Shown: positions 17,040 through 26,229 of the stretch, piece after piece | Position numbering within the stretch: position 1 is the first letter of the stretch | How the letters are laid out: the number at the start of each line of letters is the position of its first letter | Source: Eubacterium multiforme | GTDB lineage: Bacteria; Bacillota; Clostridia; Clostridiales; Clostridiaceae | DNA length: 64,000 nucleotides | Direction: 5' to 3' | Assembly (NCBI RefSeq): GCF_030813415.1 | Contig: NZ_JAUSUF010000003.1 | Coordinates: 124,001 to 188,000 of the forward strand | Translations under genes and position numbers: made by a program | Notes under the pieces: generated by a model | Seen by the model: the letters and a program-made list of their open reading frames with translations, nothing else | Databases searched by the model: none | What the model was told of the DNA's origin: nothing

Positions 17040-19011
17040 TATAGCATTAAATAATGTTAGAAAGAGTTTTAAGGATTATACAATCTATTTCTTAACTTTA
17101 ACTTTTGCAGTTGCAATATTTTATAGTTTTAATACTCTTGGTGATCAAAATTCAATGGTAGCTATAAATGCAAGCACAAAAGATTATATGAAAACACTAT
17201 CACAAATTATGGGTATAATATCTATTTTTGTTTCTGTTATTTTATGTGGATTAATACTTTATGCAAATAATTTCTTAATAAAAAGAAGAAAAAAAGAACT
17301 TGGAATTTATATGTACCTTGGTATGAGTAAAGGGAAAATTTCAAAGATATTAGTTTTTGAAGAACTTATTATTGGTATATTTTCATTAATTGCAGGATTA
17401 ATTTTAGGAATTATTTTATCTCAAGGTTTATCATTAATTACAGCAAAATTATTTGAAGTAAGTCTTGATAAATACAAATTTATAGTATCAATGGATTCAG
17501 TTATAAAAACAGCAGTTTATTTTGGAGTAATATTCTTACTTGTAATGATATTTAATACAATAGTTATTTCAAGATATAAGTTAATAGATCTTTTAACTGC
17601 TCATAAGAAAAATGAAAAAATAAAAATAAAAAATCCTATAATTTCAGGAGTTATATTTTTAATTTCCATTGGAATGATAGGATATGCATATTACTTAGTA
17701 CTTAAAACAGGATTGGACTTTGCAAGCTTAGAGCTTAAAATATCAATAGCCCTTGGAATTGTTGGAACAATATTATTTTTCTATGGATTAACTAGCTTTT
17801 TAATTTTAATAATTCAAAAAAATAAAAAAATATATTTAAGAAAACTTAATATATTTACATTAAGACAAATGAATAGCAAAATAAATACAAACTTTATTTC
17901 AATGGCAGTTATATGTTTAATGTTATTTTTAACAATAAGTATACTTTCAGTTGGTGTAAGTTTTAAAAGACAAAATATAGATAGTACAACACCCTTTGAT
18001 GCCACAGTTACAATGTATGCAGAGAAAAATGGTAAAACTTTAGAGAATGTTTTAAAAGAAAATAAATTTAATCTTCCTAAAAGTGATAAGGAAGGTTATG
18101 TAACAGTATATAAATTAAAAAATACAACAAAAGATACTTTATATAAATATGGAGATACAAAGGTTAGAAATAATGTAGATAAGGGATTTAATTCTAGCTT
18201 ATCTGCTGTAAGTATTTCAGATTACAATAAGGTAAGAAAATTAAAGGGAGAAAAACCTCTAAATTTAAAGGATAATGAAGTGGCAATTCAATGTAACATG
18301 TCTATATTAAAGCCAACTCTTGAAAAACTTATAAAAGAAAGTGGAAAAATAAAAATTGATGGAAAAGAGTATAAGATTTATGATGAAAAAATTATAGATA
18401 AATCATTACAAACATCGCCAGTTTCAGGAGATTTTGAGTTTATCGTTCCAGATGATTTAATAAAGGGATTAGCTCCAGAACAATATATTTTAAATATCAA
18501 TTATGGAAATGATAAAAAAGCATCAGAAGATTATATTACAAACTTCTTTAAAAATAAGATTAAAAAAACAAAAGATGGATTTTTAATGTTAGCAACTAAA
18601 AATGAAGTAATGGAATCAATGAAGGGAACAACAGTAATGATACTTTATGTTGTACTTTACCTTGGAATAATTTTCTTAATATCAAGTGCAGCAGTACTTG
18701 CACTTCAACAATTATCAGAAGCTAGTGATAGTGCAGACAGATATAATTCATTAAGAAGAATAGGTGCTCCAAACAGTATGATTAATAAATCAATATTTAT
18801 TCAAACCTTAGCATACTTTATGTTACCACTTGTTTTGGGAATAGTTCATTCAATTGTTGGAATTTGTGTAGCTAGTGATTTTATAGAACTATTTGGAAGA
18901 GGAAGTATAGTAGAATCTTCATTAATAACTATGGGAGCAATAATTATTATATATGGTGGATATTTTGTTACAACATATATAAGTTATAAGAATATAGTGA
19001 AAAAAATATAA
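17029..19011 (+). CDS. BceB-type ABC transporter permease
   Basis: The permease has 660 residues and ten predicted helices. The first lies near residues 15-38, the next three form an FtsX domain near 55-185, a long extracellular domain (about 320-535) separates helices seven and eight, and a final FtsX domain follows. That loop is the family hallmark and recognises the peptide. A GTG at 17017 directly touches the GGAGG, so the ATG at 17029 is the true start. It overlaps the ATPase gene by 11 bp. A terminator separates it from the two-component genes. Confidence 0.92.
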   Translation: MYSNIALNNVRKSFKDYTIYFLTLTFAVAIFYSFNTLGDQNSMVAINASTKDYMKTLSQIMGIISIFVSVILCGLILYANNFLIKRRKKELGIYMYLGMSKGKISKILVFEELIIGIFSLIAGLILGIILSQGLSLITAKLFEVSLDKYKFIVSMDSVIKTAVYFGVIFLLVMIFNTIVISRYKLIDLLTAHKKNEKIKIKNPIISGVIFLISIGMIGYAYYLVLKTGLDFASLELKISIALGIVGTILFFYGLTSFLILIIQKNKKIYLRKLNIFTLRQMNSKINTNFISMAVICLMLFLTISILSVGVSFKRQNIDSTTPFDATVTMYAEKNGKTLENVLKENKFNLPKSDKEGYVTVYKLKNTTKDTLYKYGDTKVRNNVDKGFNSSLSAVSISDYNKVRKLKGEKPLNLKDNEVAIQCNMSILKPTLEKLIKESGKIKIDGKEYKIYDEKIIDKSLQTSPVSGDFEFIVPDDLIKGLAPEQYILNINYGNDKKASEDYITNFFKNKIKKTKDGFLMLATKNEVMESMKGTTVMILYVVLYLGIIFLISSAAVLALQQLSEASDSADRYNSLRRIGAPNSMINKSIFIQTLAYFMLPLVLGIVHSIVGICVASDFIELFGRGSIVESSLITMGAIIIIYGGYFVTTYISYKNIVKKI

Positions 19012-19022
19012 AATAATTATAA

Positions 19023-19066
19023 AAAATAGTAAGCTTGACAGAAAGTTAAGCTTATTATTTTGTTTT
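19023..19066 (+). terminator. Terminator between the BceB-like permease and its response regulator
   Basis: AAAATAGTAAGCTT (19023-19036) pairs with AAGCTTATTATTTT (19048-19061), followed by GTTTT. A TATAAT at 19073-19078 may then start the regulator transcript. Confidence 0.7.
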
Positions 19067-19099
19067 ATAGTATATAATAATTTAAAAGGGAGGGATTTT

Positions 19100-19771
19100 A
19101 TGTTTAAAATTGCAATTGTAGAAGATAATGAGATTATAAGAGAAGAATTAAAAAAATTACTTTCAAAGTATGGTTATAATGTTTATGCACCAACAGATTT
19201 TGAAAATATAATTTGTGATATATTAGAATCTAATCCAAGTTTAATATTATTAGATATAAATTTACCATATTTTGATGGATATCATATATGTAGAGAAATT
19301 AGAAAAAAATCAAGTATACCAATAATAATTGTTACAAGTAGAGATAGTGATATGGATGAAATTATGAGTATGAATTTAGGTGCAGATGATTTTATAACAA
19401 AACCTTATAATACTCAAATATTATTAGCCCGTATTGAAGCAATTTTAAGAAGAACCTATGGAAAGTCAGAAAAAACTAGTAAGTTATCTTATAAAAATTT
19501 TGAAGTTGACTTATCAAAGGGAACATTAACATCAGGAGAAAATACAATAGAAATAACAAAGAATGAAATGAAGATTTTATCTTATCTTATGGAGAAAAAA
19601 GGTGAAATTGTAAGTAGAGAAGATTTAATGGAGCACTTATGGAATTCAGATTATTATGTGGATGATAATACTTTATCTGTTAATGTAACTAGAATAAGAA
19701 AGAAGCTTCAAGAAATTGGAGTAGAAAATGTAATAGAAACTAGAAGGGGATTAGGGTATATAATGCCATGA
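19100..19771 (+). CDS. BceR-type OmpR-family response regulator
   Basis: The 223-residue protein has an N-terminal receiver with phospho-acceptor Asp52 (LLDINLPYFDG), a switch Thr in VTSRDS and Lys in FITKPYN. A winged-helix DNA-binding domain occupies about residues 128-222 and ends in ETRRGLGYIMP. The gene stop overlaps the kinase ATG by 4 bp. The TTACA-N4-TGTAA site before the ABC genes is its likely target. A GGGAGGG ribosome binding site precedes the ATG. Confidence 0.92.
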   Translation: MFKIAIVEDNEIIREELKKLLSKYGYNVYAPTDFENIICDILESNPSLILLDINLPYFDGYHICREIRKKSSIPIIIVTSRDSDMDEIMSMNLGADDFITKPYNTQILLARIEAILRRTYGKSEKTSKLSYKNFEVDLSKGTLTSGENTIEITKNEMKILSYLMEKKGEIVSREDLMEHLWNSDYYVDDNTLSVNVTRIRKKLQEIGVENVIETRRGLGYIMP

Positions 19772-20778
19772 AGTTTTTAGAGTATTTAAAAGATAAAGGA
19801 CTTATTTTAATTTTGAATGTGTTCATTTTTGGTATAGTTACATTGTTTATGATTTTATTTAATTTTGGAAGTGGAATAATTTTTGGTTTATTTTTTATTT
19901 GGTTTGCCCCTTTAAGTTCTTATATAATTTTTGAATTTTTCAAAGAAAAGAGTTTTTTTGATGATATAACTGAAGTAACAAAAAATTTAGATAGAAAATT
20001 CTTACTTCCAGAAGTTGTTAAAAAACCAACATTTATAGAAGGAAAAATAATGTATGATGTTTTAAAAGATACAAACAAAGATATGCATGAACATGTGAAT
20101 CATTATAAATCAAAACAAAGGGAATATAGAGAATATATTGAAATGTGGGTTCATGAAATAAAAACTCCAATTGCATCATCTAAATTAATTATAGATAATA
20201 ATAAAAATGAAGTAACTCAAAATATAGGCAAGGAATTAAAAAAGATAGATGAAATGGTAGAGCAGGTATTATATTATTCAAAAAGTGATGAAGCTAATAA
20301 GGATTATATAGTAAAAGAATTTTCCATTAAAAAGGCTATAAATAATGTTATAAAGAAAAATTCAAGAGATTTTATAGAAAAAAGAATTTCATTAGATATT
20401 GCAGAAGTTGATAGCTATGTATTTAGCGATATAAAGTGGGTTGAATTTATAATAAATCAAATTATAATTAACTCTTTAAAGTATACGAATAAAGGTGGAA
20501 AAATTTCTATATATACTAAAAAAGAAAAAAATAAAGTTATTTTAATTATAGAAGATAATGGAGTTGGAATAATAAAAGAAGAAATTAATAAGGTATTTTT
20601 AAAAGGTTTTACAGGAGAGAATGGTAGAATATTTGGTAAATCCACAGGAATAGGTCTTTATTTATGTAAAACATTATGTGATAAATTAGGTTTAGGATTA
20701 GAATTAAAATCAATAAAGAGTGAAGGAACAAAGGTTAGAATTATTTTTCCTCTTGGACAAAATACCAAATTTTATTAA
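19768..20778 (+). CDS. BceS-type intramembrane-sensing histidine kinase
   Basis: This is a short kinase of 336 residues. Two helices (about 12-32 and 35-57) are joined by almost no extracellular loop, so it cannot bind a ligand outside and must get its signal from the transporter, as is known for BceS kinases. The phospho-acceptor is His129 in WVHEIKTPIA. The ATPase domain shows NQIIINSLKYT (N box), EDNGVGI and GKSTGIGLYL. It overlaps the response regulator gene by 4 bp. Confidence 0.92.
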   Translation: MKFLEYLKDKGLILILNVFIFGIVTLFMILFNFGSGIIFGLFFIWFAPLSSYIIFEFFKEKSFFDDITEVTKNLDRKFLLPEVVKKPTFIEGKIMYDVLKDTNKDMHEHVNHYKSKQREYREYIEMWVHEIKTPIASSKLIIDNNKNEVTQNIGKELKKIDEMVEQVLYYSKSDEANKDYIVKEFSIKKAINNVIKKNSRDFIEKRISLDIAEVDSYVFSDIKWVEFIINQIIINSLKYTNKGGKISIYTKKEKNKVILIIEDNGVGIIKEEINKVFLKGFTGENGRIFGKSTGIGLYLCKTLCDKLGLGLELKSIKSEGTKVRIIFPLGQNTKFY

Positions 20779-20810
20779 AATAAGTTTAAATAGCGTTTAA
20801 GGAGGAGTAT

Positions 20811-22346
20811 ATGAGAAAGATATTTGACTTTTTATTTAGTAGAATGGCTATAGTTGGCTTCCTATTATTTGTTCAATTGCTTGTTTTAATATTTGCAATA
20901 TGGAAGCTTAGTGAATCTTTCGTATATTTGTATGTATTCTTTTTTATAATAAGTGTATTAGTAGTAATTTATATTGTAAGTAGAACAGATAACCCATCTT
21001 ATAAATTAGCTTGGGCTATACCAGTTTTGTTATTTCCTATTTTTGGAGGATTGTTTTATTTAATATTTGGTGGAAAGAAAATGAACAATAGGTTCAAAAG
21101 AAAAGTTAAAAGAGTATACAATCAGTCAAAAGAAGTAGAAGTTCAAGATGAAAGTATAATAAAGGAATTAGAACAAATAGATAAGTCTATAGCTAATGAA
21201 GCTAAATATACTAGTAAATATGCTATGGCACCAGTTTATAAAAATACAATGACAGAATATCTTTCCCCTGGAGAAAGATTTTTTGAAAGACTCATAGAAG
21301 AGTTAAAAAAGGCTAAGAAATACATATTTATGGAATACTTTATAATTAATGAAGGAAAGATGTGGAACGAAATACTAAATATTTTAGAAGAAAAAGTAAA
21401 GGAAGGAGTAGATGTAAGACTAATATATGATGATATGGGATGTTTAACAACTCTACCTTATAAATATAATGAGCATCTTAAAAGAAAGGGAATTAAGTGC
21501 CAAGTATTTAATCCTTTTGTACCATTTCTTTCAATAATATTAAATAATAGAGACCATAGAAAGATAACTGTTATAGATGGACATACAGCCTTTACTGGCG
21601 GAACAAACCTAGCAGATGAATATATAAACGAAAAAGTTAGATTTGGTCATTGGAAGGATGCTTCTATAATGATTAAAGGAGAAGCTGTATGGAATTTAAC
21701 TGTAATGTTTCTTCAATTATGGAGTTTTAATAGTGGAGAAAAAGTTAATTATGAAGATTTTAAATATACAAAAGAAGATGAAGTGAATTTTAAAAGTGAT
21801 GGATATGTTCAGCCTTATGGAGACAGTCCATTAGATGATGAGATTGTTGGAGAAAATGTTTATTTAAATATAATAAGTAAGGCAAAGGATTATGTTTATA
21901 TAAGTACACCTTATCTTATAATAGATAATGAACTTGTAACGGCTTTAACATTAGCAGCTAAAAGTGGTGTGGATGTTAAAATAATAACTCCTCATATAGA
22001 GGATAAATGGTATGCACATATAGTTACTAAGGCATATTATCCACAACTTATAAAGTCAGGAATAAAAATATATGAATATACCCCAGGTTTTATACATTCA
22101 AAAACAGTAGTTTCAGATGATAAGGTAGGAACTGTTGGAACAATAAATTTTGATTATAGAAGTTTATACCTTCATTTTGAATGTGGAGTTTGGTTATATA
22201 AAACAAAATCAGTTATGGAAATAAAAGATGATTACTTAAAAATATTAAATGAATGTACTAAAATAACTTTAGAAGATTGTAAGCACGTTAAATTTTGCAA
22301 TAGAATATTAACGGCTATATTTAGAGTGTTTGCACCTCTTATGTAA
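20811..22346 (+). CDS. cls: Cardiolipin synthase
   Basis: This membrane phospholipase-D-type enzyme condenses two phosphatidylglycerols into cardiolipin. It has 511 residues with two N-terminal helices (about 10-28 and 36-55) and a short PLDc_N region with LLFPIFGGLFYLIFGG. Two HKD motifs form the active site: DHRKITVIDGHTAFTGG and FIHSKTVVSDDKVGTVGT. GGAGGAG precedes the ATG. It follows the kinase gene by 32 bp with no terminator, so it may be read with the peptide-resistance regulators. That would make sense because cardiolipin content affects cationic peptide sensitivity (inference). Confidence 0.95.
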   Translation: MRKIFDFLFSRMAIVGFLLFVQLLVLIFAIWKLSESFVYLYVFFFIISVLVVIYIVSRTDNPSYKLAWAIPVLLFPIFGGLFYLIFGGKKMNNRFKRKVKRVYNQSKEVEVQDESIIKELEQIDKSIANEAKYTSKYAMAPVYKNTMTEYLSPGERFFERLIEELKKAKKYIFMEYFIINEGKMWNEILNILEEKVKEGVDVRLIYDDMGCLTTLPYKYNEHLKRKGIKCQVFNPFVPFLSIILNNRDHRKITVIDGHTAFTGGTNLADEYINEKVRFGHWKDASIMIKGEAVWNLTVMFLQLWSFNSGEKVNYEDFKYTKEDEVNFKSDGYVQPYGDSPLDDEIVGENVYLNIISKAKDYVYISTPYLIIDNELVTALTLAAKSGVDVKIITPHIEDKWYAHIVTKAYYPQLIKSGIKIYEYTPGFIHSKTVVSDDKVGTVGTINFDYRSLYLHFECGVWLYKTKSVMEIKDDYLKILNECTKITLEDCKHVKFCNRILTAIFRVFAPLM

Positions 22347-22386
22347 TATAAAACTATTAATTAAAGTATATATTTATTCTATTTTT

Positions 22387-22427
22387 GGCTATGTTTTAAA
22401 CTTAAATAAAACATAGCCTATTTTTAA
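22387..22427 (+). terminator. Terminator after cls, made from element ends
   Basis: GGCTATGTTTTA (22387-22398) pairs perfectly with TAAAACATAGCC (22407-22418), followed by TATTTTT. The arm sequence is the terminal repeat of the MITE-like family, so this looks like a collapsed copy. Confidence 0.8.
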
Positions 22428-22519
22428 ATAGAAACCCTTAATTTACAGGAAGTTCACATAAAAATAAGATACATATTATATAATTAAATTCTAGAAAAAA
22501 TGATTAGGGGAGAAATGCT

Positions 22520-23194
22520 ATGGTTTTAATATTAACATTTATATTATTTATGACAATATTTCTTTTAGTTATAGATTTTTTTTCAATACTTTTTAGAATG
22601 ACAGGAATGCCTATTACAAAGGCAAAATTCCAAGTTATATCTCTTCTTTCAAGTACAGGATTTACAACTAGAGAAAGCGAAATGATAGTACAGCATCCAA
22701 CAAGAAGAAAACTTGCAAGTTGGCTTATGGTTATAAGTTATGTAAGTACTGCAACTTTTATATCATTTTTTGTAACTATGCTTTCAGATACAGTAACAAG
22801 TATAGGATTTTTTGCAGTAATATTATTTTTTATTGCAGTAGCATTTTATATTCATAAATCTTCACTTCTTGAAAAAATTGAATCAACTATAGAAAGTAAT
22901 GTTTTAAAATCCAAGTTGTGGGATAAACTGAATAATAGACACTTTACATTGATTACTAATAATAAAGGATATGGAATATACGAAATTTATTTATCTAAGG
23001 ATGCAGATATAATTGGAAAGAGTATAATAGAAAGTGGACTTAAAGATTTAGAAATAGAAGTTTTAAATATTGATAAAGGTGGAGAGTTTATAAAATTCCC
23101 TACTCCTGATTATGTATTTGAGGTCTTTGATAATATAACAGTATATGGTAATCTTAAAAATATAAGAGAAGAATTTAGATATGTATCTAAGTAA
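22520..23194 (+). CDS. Membrane protein with C-terminal TrkA_C-like domain
   Basis: The product has 224 residues and three to four hydrophobic segments (about 1-22, 65-88 and 92-112). Between the first two lies ISLLSSTGFTTRESEM, which resembles a Trk/Ktr pore-loop motif. A cytoplasmic TrkA_C-type domain (about 135-222) follows, a module that binds nucleotides such as cyclic di-AMP in some potassium transporters. I do not know a firm function. It could regulate or belong to a cation transport system. AGGGGAGA sets the ATG at 22520; the ATG at 22515 hits a stop after four codons. Confidence 0.7.
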   Translation: MVLILTFILFMTIFLLVIDFFSILFRMTGMPITKAKFQVISLLSSTGFTTRESEMIVQHPTRRKLASWLMVISYVSTATFISFFVTMLSDTVTSIGFFAVILFFIAVAFYIHKSSLLEKIESTIESNVLKSKLWDKLNNRHFTLITNNKGYGIYEIYLSKDADIIGKSIIESGLKDLEIEVLNIDKGGEFIKFPTPDYVFEVFDNITVYGNLKNIREEFRYVSK

Positions 23195-23212
23195 TGTATA
23201 TGATTATTTATA

Positions 23213-23241
23213 TTGAAATATAGAAAAATATAACATATAAT
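23213..23241 (+). promoter_or_regulatory. Promoter of the GtrB-like glycosyltransferase gene
   Basis: TTGAAA (23213-23218), 17 bp, TATAAT (23236-23241). Confidence 0.65.
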
Positions 23242-23305
23242 CGTTAGAGGAATATAGTTATATGCATAATAATAGTTTATCTATTTTAGAAAGGAAGTTA
23301 TAATA

Positions 23306-24283
23306 GTGAAAAAATTGTCCATAATAATACCAATGTACAATGAGGAGGAATCTCTCCCTTATTTGTATGAGAGACTTGTTGGACTTGGTAAGAAAATTCC
23401 TAATTATGAATTAGAATTTTTATTTGTTAATGATGGAAGTAAAGATAGCTCTTTAGACATAGTGAAAGGATATAGAAATACAGATCCTAGAGTATGTTAT
23501 GTAAATCTTTCAAGAAATTTTGGTAAAGAGGTTGCAATGGGAGCAGCTTTTGACTATGTAACAGGAGATGTTGTAGCTATAATTGATGCAGATTTACAAG
23601 ATCCACCAGAATTAATAATTGATATGCTTAAATATTATGAAGAAGGATATGATGATGTTTATGCTAAGAGAAGAAGCAGAAAGGGAGAAACTTGGCTTAA
23701 AAAGTTTACTTCTAAAAAATTCTATCAAATACTTCAATCAGTTTCAAAGGTACCAATACAAGAGGATACTGGTGACTTTAGACTTTTAAGCAGAAGAGCA
23801 ATAGAAGCTTTAAGAGCTTTCCCAGAAAAACAAAGATATACAAAGGGAATGTTTAGCTTAATTGGATTTAAGAAGAAAGCAATAGAATTTGACAGAGATC
23901 CAAGAATTGCAGGAGAAACTAAATGGAATTATTTAAAGCTTATAGACTTAGCAATAGAAGGTATAACATCATTTACAACTGCTCCACTTAGACTTGCAAC
24001 AATTGTTGGAGTAATAATTGCATTTTTTTCTTTTATTTATATGATATACATAATTATAAAAACATTAATATTAGGTGCAGATGTACCTGGATATTCAAGT
24101 CTTATATGTGTAATGCTTCTAATGGGAGGAATACAACTTATATTCCTAGGAGTAATTGGAGAATATCTTGGTAGAATATTCATTGAAGTAAAAGATAGAC
24201 CATTATACTTTATTGATGACTATAAAGGACCAAAATATGAAGAAAAAGAAGAAATAATAGAAGAATTTAAATTAAAAGATTAG
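23306..24283 (+). CDS. GtrB/ArnC-like family 2 glycosyltransferase
   Basis: The 325-residue protein has a GT-A domain (residues 1-230) with IIPMYNEEESLPYLY, the donor and metal motif IIDADLQDPPEL, and EDTGDFRLLSRRA. Two C-terminal helices (about 228-252 and 265-290) follow. This is the plan of polyprenyl-phosphate sugar transferases, which load glucose, dolichol-type mannose or aminoarabinose on a lipid carrier for wall or teichoic acid decoration. The start is GTG with AAGGAAG upstream. The TAG stop lies at the very edge of an inserted repeat element. The sugar is unknown. Confidence 0.9.
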   Translation: MKKLSIIIPMYNEEESLPYLYERLVGLGKKIPNYELEFLFVNDGSKDSSLDIVKGYRNTDPRVCYVNLSRNFGKEVAMGAAFDYVTGDVVAIIDADLQDPPELIIDMLKYYEEGYDDVYAKRRSRKGETWLKKFTSKKFYQILQSVSKVPIQEDTGDFRLLSRRAIEALRAFPEKQRYTKGMFSLIGFKKKAIEFDRDPRIAGETKWNYLKLIDLAIEGITSFTTAPLRLATIVGVIIAFFSFIYMIYIIIKTLILGADVPGYSSLICVMLLMGGIQLIFLGVIGEYLGRIFIEVKDRPLYFIDDYKGPKYEEKEEIIEEFKLKD

Positions 24284-24408
24284 ACTATGTTTTAATTGAA
24301 TATTGATTTTTAGCTAAAACTACAAGAATACCTTAAAGCAATATTTTGTGAGTTTGGGTAATTCAAAAAAGTTTAGCTAAAAATCAATATAATAATAAGA
24401 CATAGTCT
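24282..24408. mobile_element. MITE-like element, 127 bp, between convergent genes
   Basis: The left end AGACTATGTTTTAATTGAA continues into TATTGATTTTTAGCTAAA. The right end, reversed, reads AGACTATGTCTTATTATTA followed by the same TATTGATTTTTAGCTAAA. This gives inverted repeats of about 37 bp with a 50-bp ORF-less centre. The first base pairs overlap the stop codon of the left gene and the last base touches the stop of the right gene. It probably serves as a two-way terminator. Confidence 0.75.
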
Positions 24409-24671
24409 TATTTTAATATATAATATATTAAAATAAATTGAAGAAATAATATAAAAGGAATACCAATCTTAAACTTAAAATGTTTTGTTTTATGTCTAAA
24501 TAAATACATACCAATAAGGCTTCCAATACTACCTCCAATTAATGAGATAAAAATAAGTGTGTTTTCAGGAATTCTCCATTTATGTCTTTTAGCCTTTTCC
24601 TTATCAATAAACATAGAAAAAAATCCTATTAAATTTATAATTATAAAATATATTTTAAATAAATAATTCAA
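24408..24671 (-). CDS. DUF1294 family small membrane protein
   Basis: This 87-residue protein has two to three helices. It carries the DUF1294 pattern: FIDKEKAKRHKWRIPE, then a Gly/Ser-rich helix (LIGGSIGSLIGMYLF) and RHKTKHFKF. Function is unknown, although some relatives are fused to cold-shock domains. The start is TTG at 24671, with AAGGAGTGA 7 bases upstream on the minus strand. The stop codon coincides with the end of the repeat element. Confidence 0.82.
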   Translation of the reverse strand: MNYLFKIYFIIINLIGFFSMFIDKEKAKRHKWRIPENTLIFISLIGGSIGSLIGMYLFRHKTKHFKFKIGIPFILFLQFILIYYILK

Positions 24672-24821
24672 AATTAAATCACTCCTTAGAATCTATTTTA
24701 CTAGTTTTATATATAAAATTAGCATTATTTTAAAATATTGCGAAATAAATAAGTATAGTAATTTTTATAATAACACAAACTTTAATGAAGAATATTAAAA
24801 AATTTGAAAGAGGTGTTTTTT

Positions 24822-25466
24822 ATGAAATTATTATATATAATTGTTAATTCTAAGCCAGAATCAGAATCATCAAGTAGAAAGGTAGCTAGAAGGTTAGTAA
24901 ATAAGCTATTAAATGTTAATCCAGGATGTGTTTTAGAAGAGGTGAATTTATATGATGATCATATTCCAAGGCTAGAATATAAGTACTTTAAAGATAGGAA
25001 TTGCATAATAGACAAAGATGGGTATGATAAATTAGATGAAAAGGATAAAAAGGAAGTTGATAGAATTAATGAGTTATGTGATCAGTTTAAATCAGCAGAT
25101 ATTTATGTAATTTCAGCTCCTATGTGGAGTTTATCTTTTCCAGCTCCCTTAAAGGAATATATAGATTGTATAATTCAAACAGGAAAAACTATGATTTTAA
25201 ATGAAAATAAAATAAAGGGTACATTAGATGATAAAGTGAGAAAAATGATTTATGTTCAATCATCAGGTGGAATAGTGCCTTGGATTCTTAGAGGCAAGAT
25301 TAGCCAAGGTGTTGAATATGTGGAAGATATAATGAAATTTTTAGGAATAAAAAAGTTTAAAGAATTATTAATTGATGGAACTGGTTTTGATAGAGATTCA
25401 AAAATGGAAGCAGAGGAAAAAGCAATAAAGAAAATAGACGATATTATAGATAATTTAGAAGAATAG
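24822..25466 (+). CDS. FMN-dependent NAD(P)H oxidoreductase, azoreductase/quinone reductase type
   Basis: The 214-residue flavodoxin-fold protein has the AzoR/NQO-type phosphate-binding start LYIIVNSKPESESSSRKVAR and the central loop ISAPMWSLSFPAPLKEYID. YVQSSGGIVPW follows near the isoalloxazine site. Such enzymes reduce quinones, azo dyes or nitro compounds with NAD(P)H. An in-frame TTG at 24804 lies before the AAAGAGGTG ribosome binding site, so the ATG at 24822 is the start. It is monocistronic as far as can be seen. The physiological substrate is unknown. Confidence 0.85.
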   Translation: MKLLYIIVNSKPESESSSRKVARRLVNKLLNVNPGCVLEEVNLYDDHIPRLEYKYFKDRNCIIDKDGYDKLDEKDKKEVDRINELCDQFKSADIYVISAPMWSLSFPAPLKEYIDCIIQTGKTMILNENKIKGTLDDKVRKMIYVQSSGGIVPWILRGKISQGVEYVEDIMKFLGIKKFKELLIDGTGFDRDSKMEAEEKAIKKIDDIIDNLEE

Positions 25467-25603
25467 AATAATACAAATTAATTGTTTTAAAAGTATAAGC
25501 ATACAAATTAAAGTAAAATTAATGTTAATAAATATATAACTAATATAACCATATTAATAATAGTTGGTATAATTAAGATAAATAAAATGGGGAGGAAAGT
25601 TAT

Positions 25604-26203
25604 ATGAAAAGATTAACGGCAATAATATTATCGCTAGGAATTATGTTTGCTTTAATTGGATGTGGAAGTAAAGAAGTAAAGGAAAAAACTAATAAAAATA
25701 TTCCAGAAAATACTGTTAATGCTTTTTTTGCAGATTTTAAAAAAGGCAATTTTGAAAAAGCTAAGAGTTATTTATTAGTTGATAAGAATATAGAAGCTAA
25801 AGGATATAATAACTTTACTAATGGTGAAAAAGAAGCTATAAAATATTGGATTGAAAAGACTGGCTATGAAATAAAATCTTCTGAAGAAAATGGAGATGAA
25901 GGAAAGGTTATAGTTAAAATATCTGCATTAGATGGAGAAAAGATATATAAAGGATATGTAGAAAATTTAAAAGAATTAAGAATAAAGGCATCATCTGAAA
26001 AAGATAAAGATAAGAAGGAAGAATACTTCAATAAATATGATAAAAAGTTAATTGAATTTATAAAAAGTAAAAACAATGAAATTGTAACAAATAAAGTTGA
26101 TATTAATTTAAAAAAACAAGATGATAAATGGTTTATTATAGGGAATAAAGATTTAGTGAAGGCTCTTTATGGAGGTCTTAATCCTGAAAAACTAAATTTT
26201 TAG
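25604..26203 (+). CDS. Lipoprotein, first of a tandem paralogous pair
   Basis: The 199-residue secreted lipoprotein has a signal peptide with lipobox ALIGC (Cys20). A mature domain of the DUF4878/DUF5105 kind starts NTVNAFFADFKKGNFEKAKS. Such domains resemble the SnoaL/NTF2-like fold and are common in Clostridia with no known function. The C-terminus ALYGGLNPEKLNF matches that of the next gene (AILGGLNPEQILD). An extended -10 (TTGGTATAAT, 25564-25573) lies upstream. GGGGAGG precedes the ATG. Confidence 0.8.
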   Translation: MKRLTAIILSLGIMFALIGCGSKEVKEKTNKNIPENTVNAFFADFKKGNFEKAKSYLLVDKNIEAKGYNNFTNGEKEAIKYWIEKTGYEIKSSEENGDEGKVIVKISALDGEKIYKGYVENLKELRIKASSEKDKDKKEEYFNKYDKKLIEFIKSKNNEIVTNKVDINLKKQDDKWFIIGNKDLVKALYGGLNPEKLNF

Positions 26204-26229
26204 ATTAAAGGAAAAGAGGATACTAAAGA

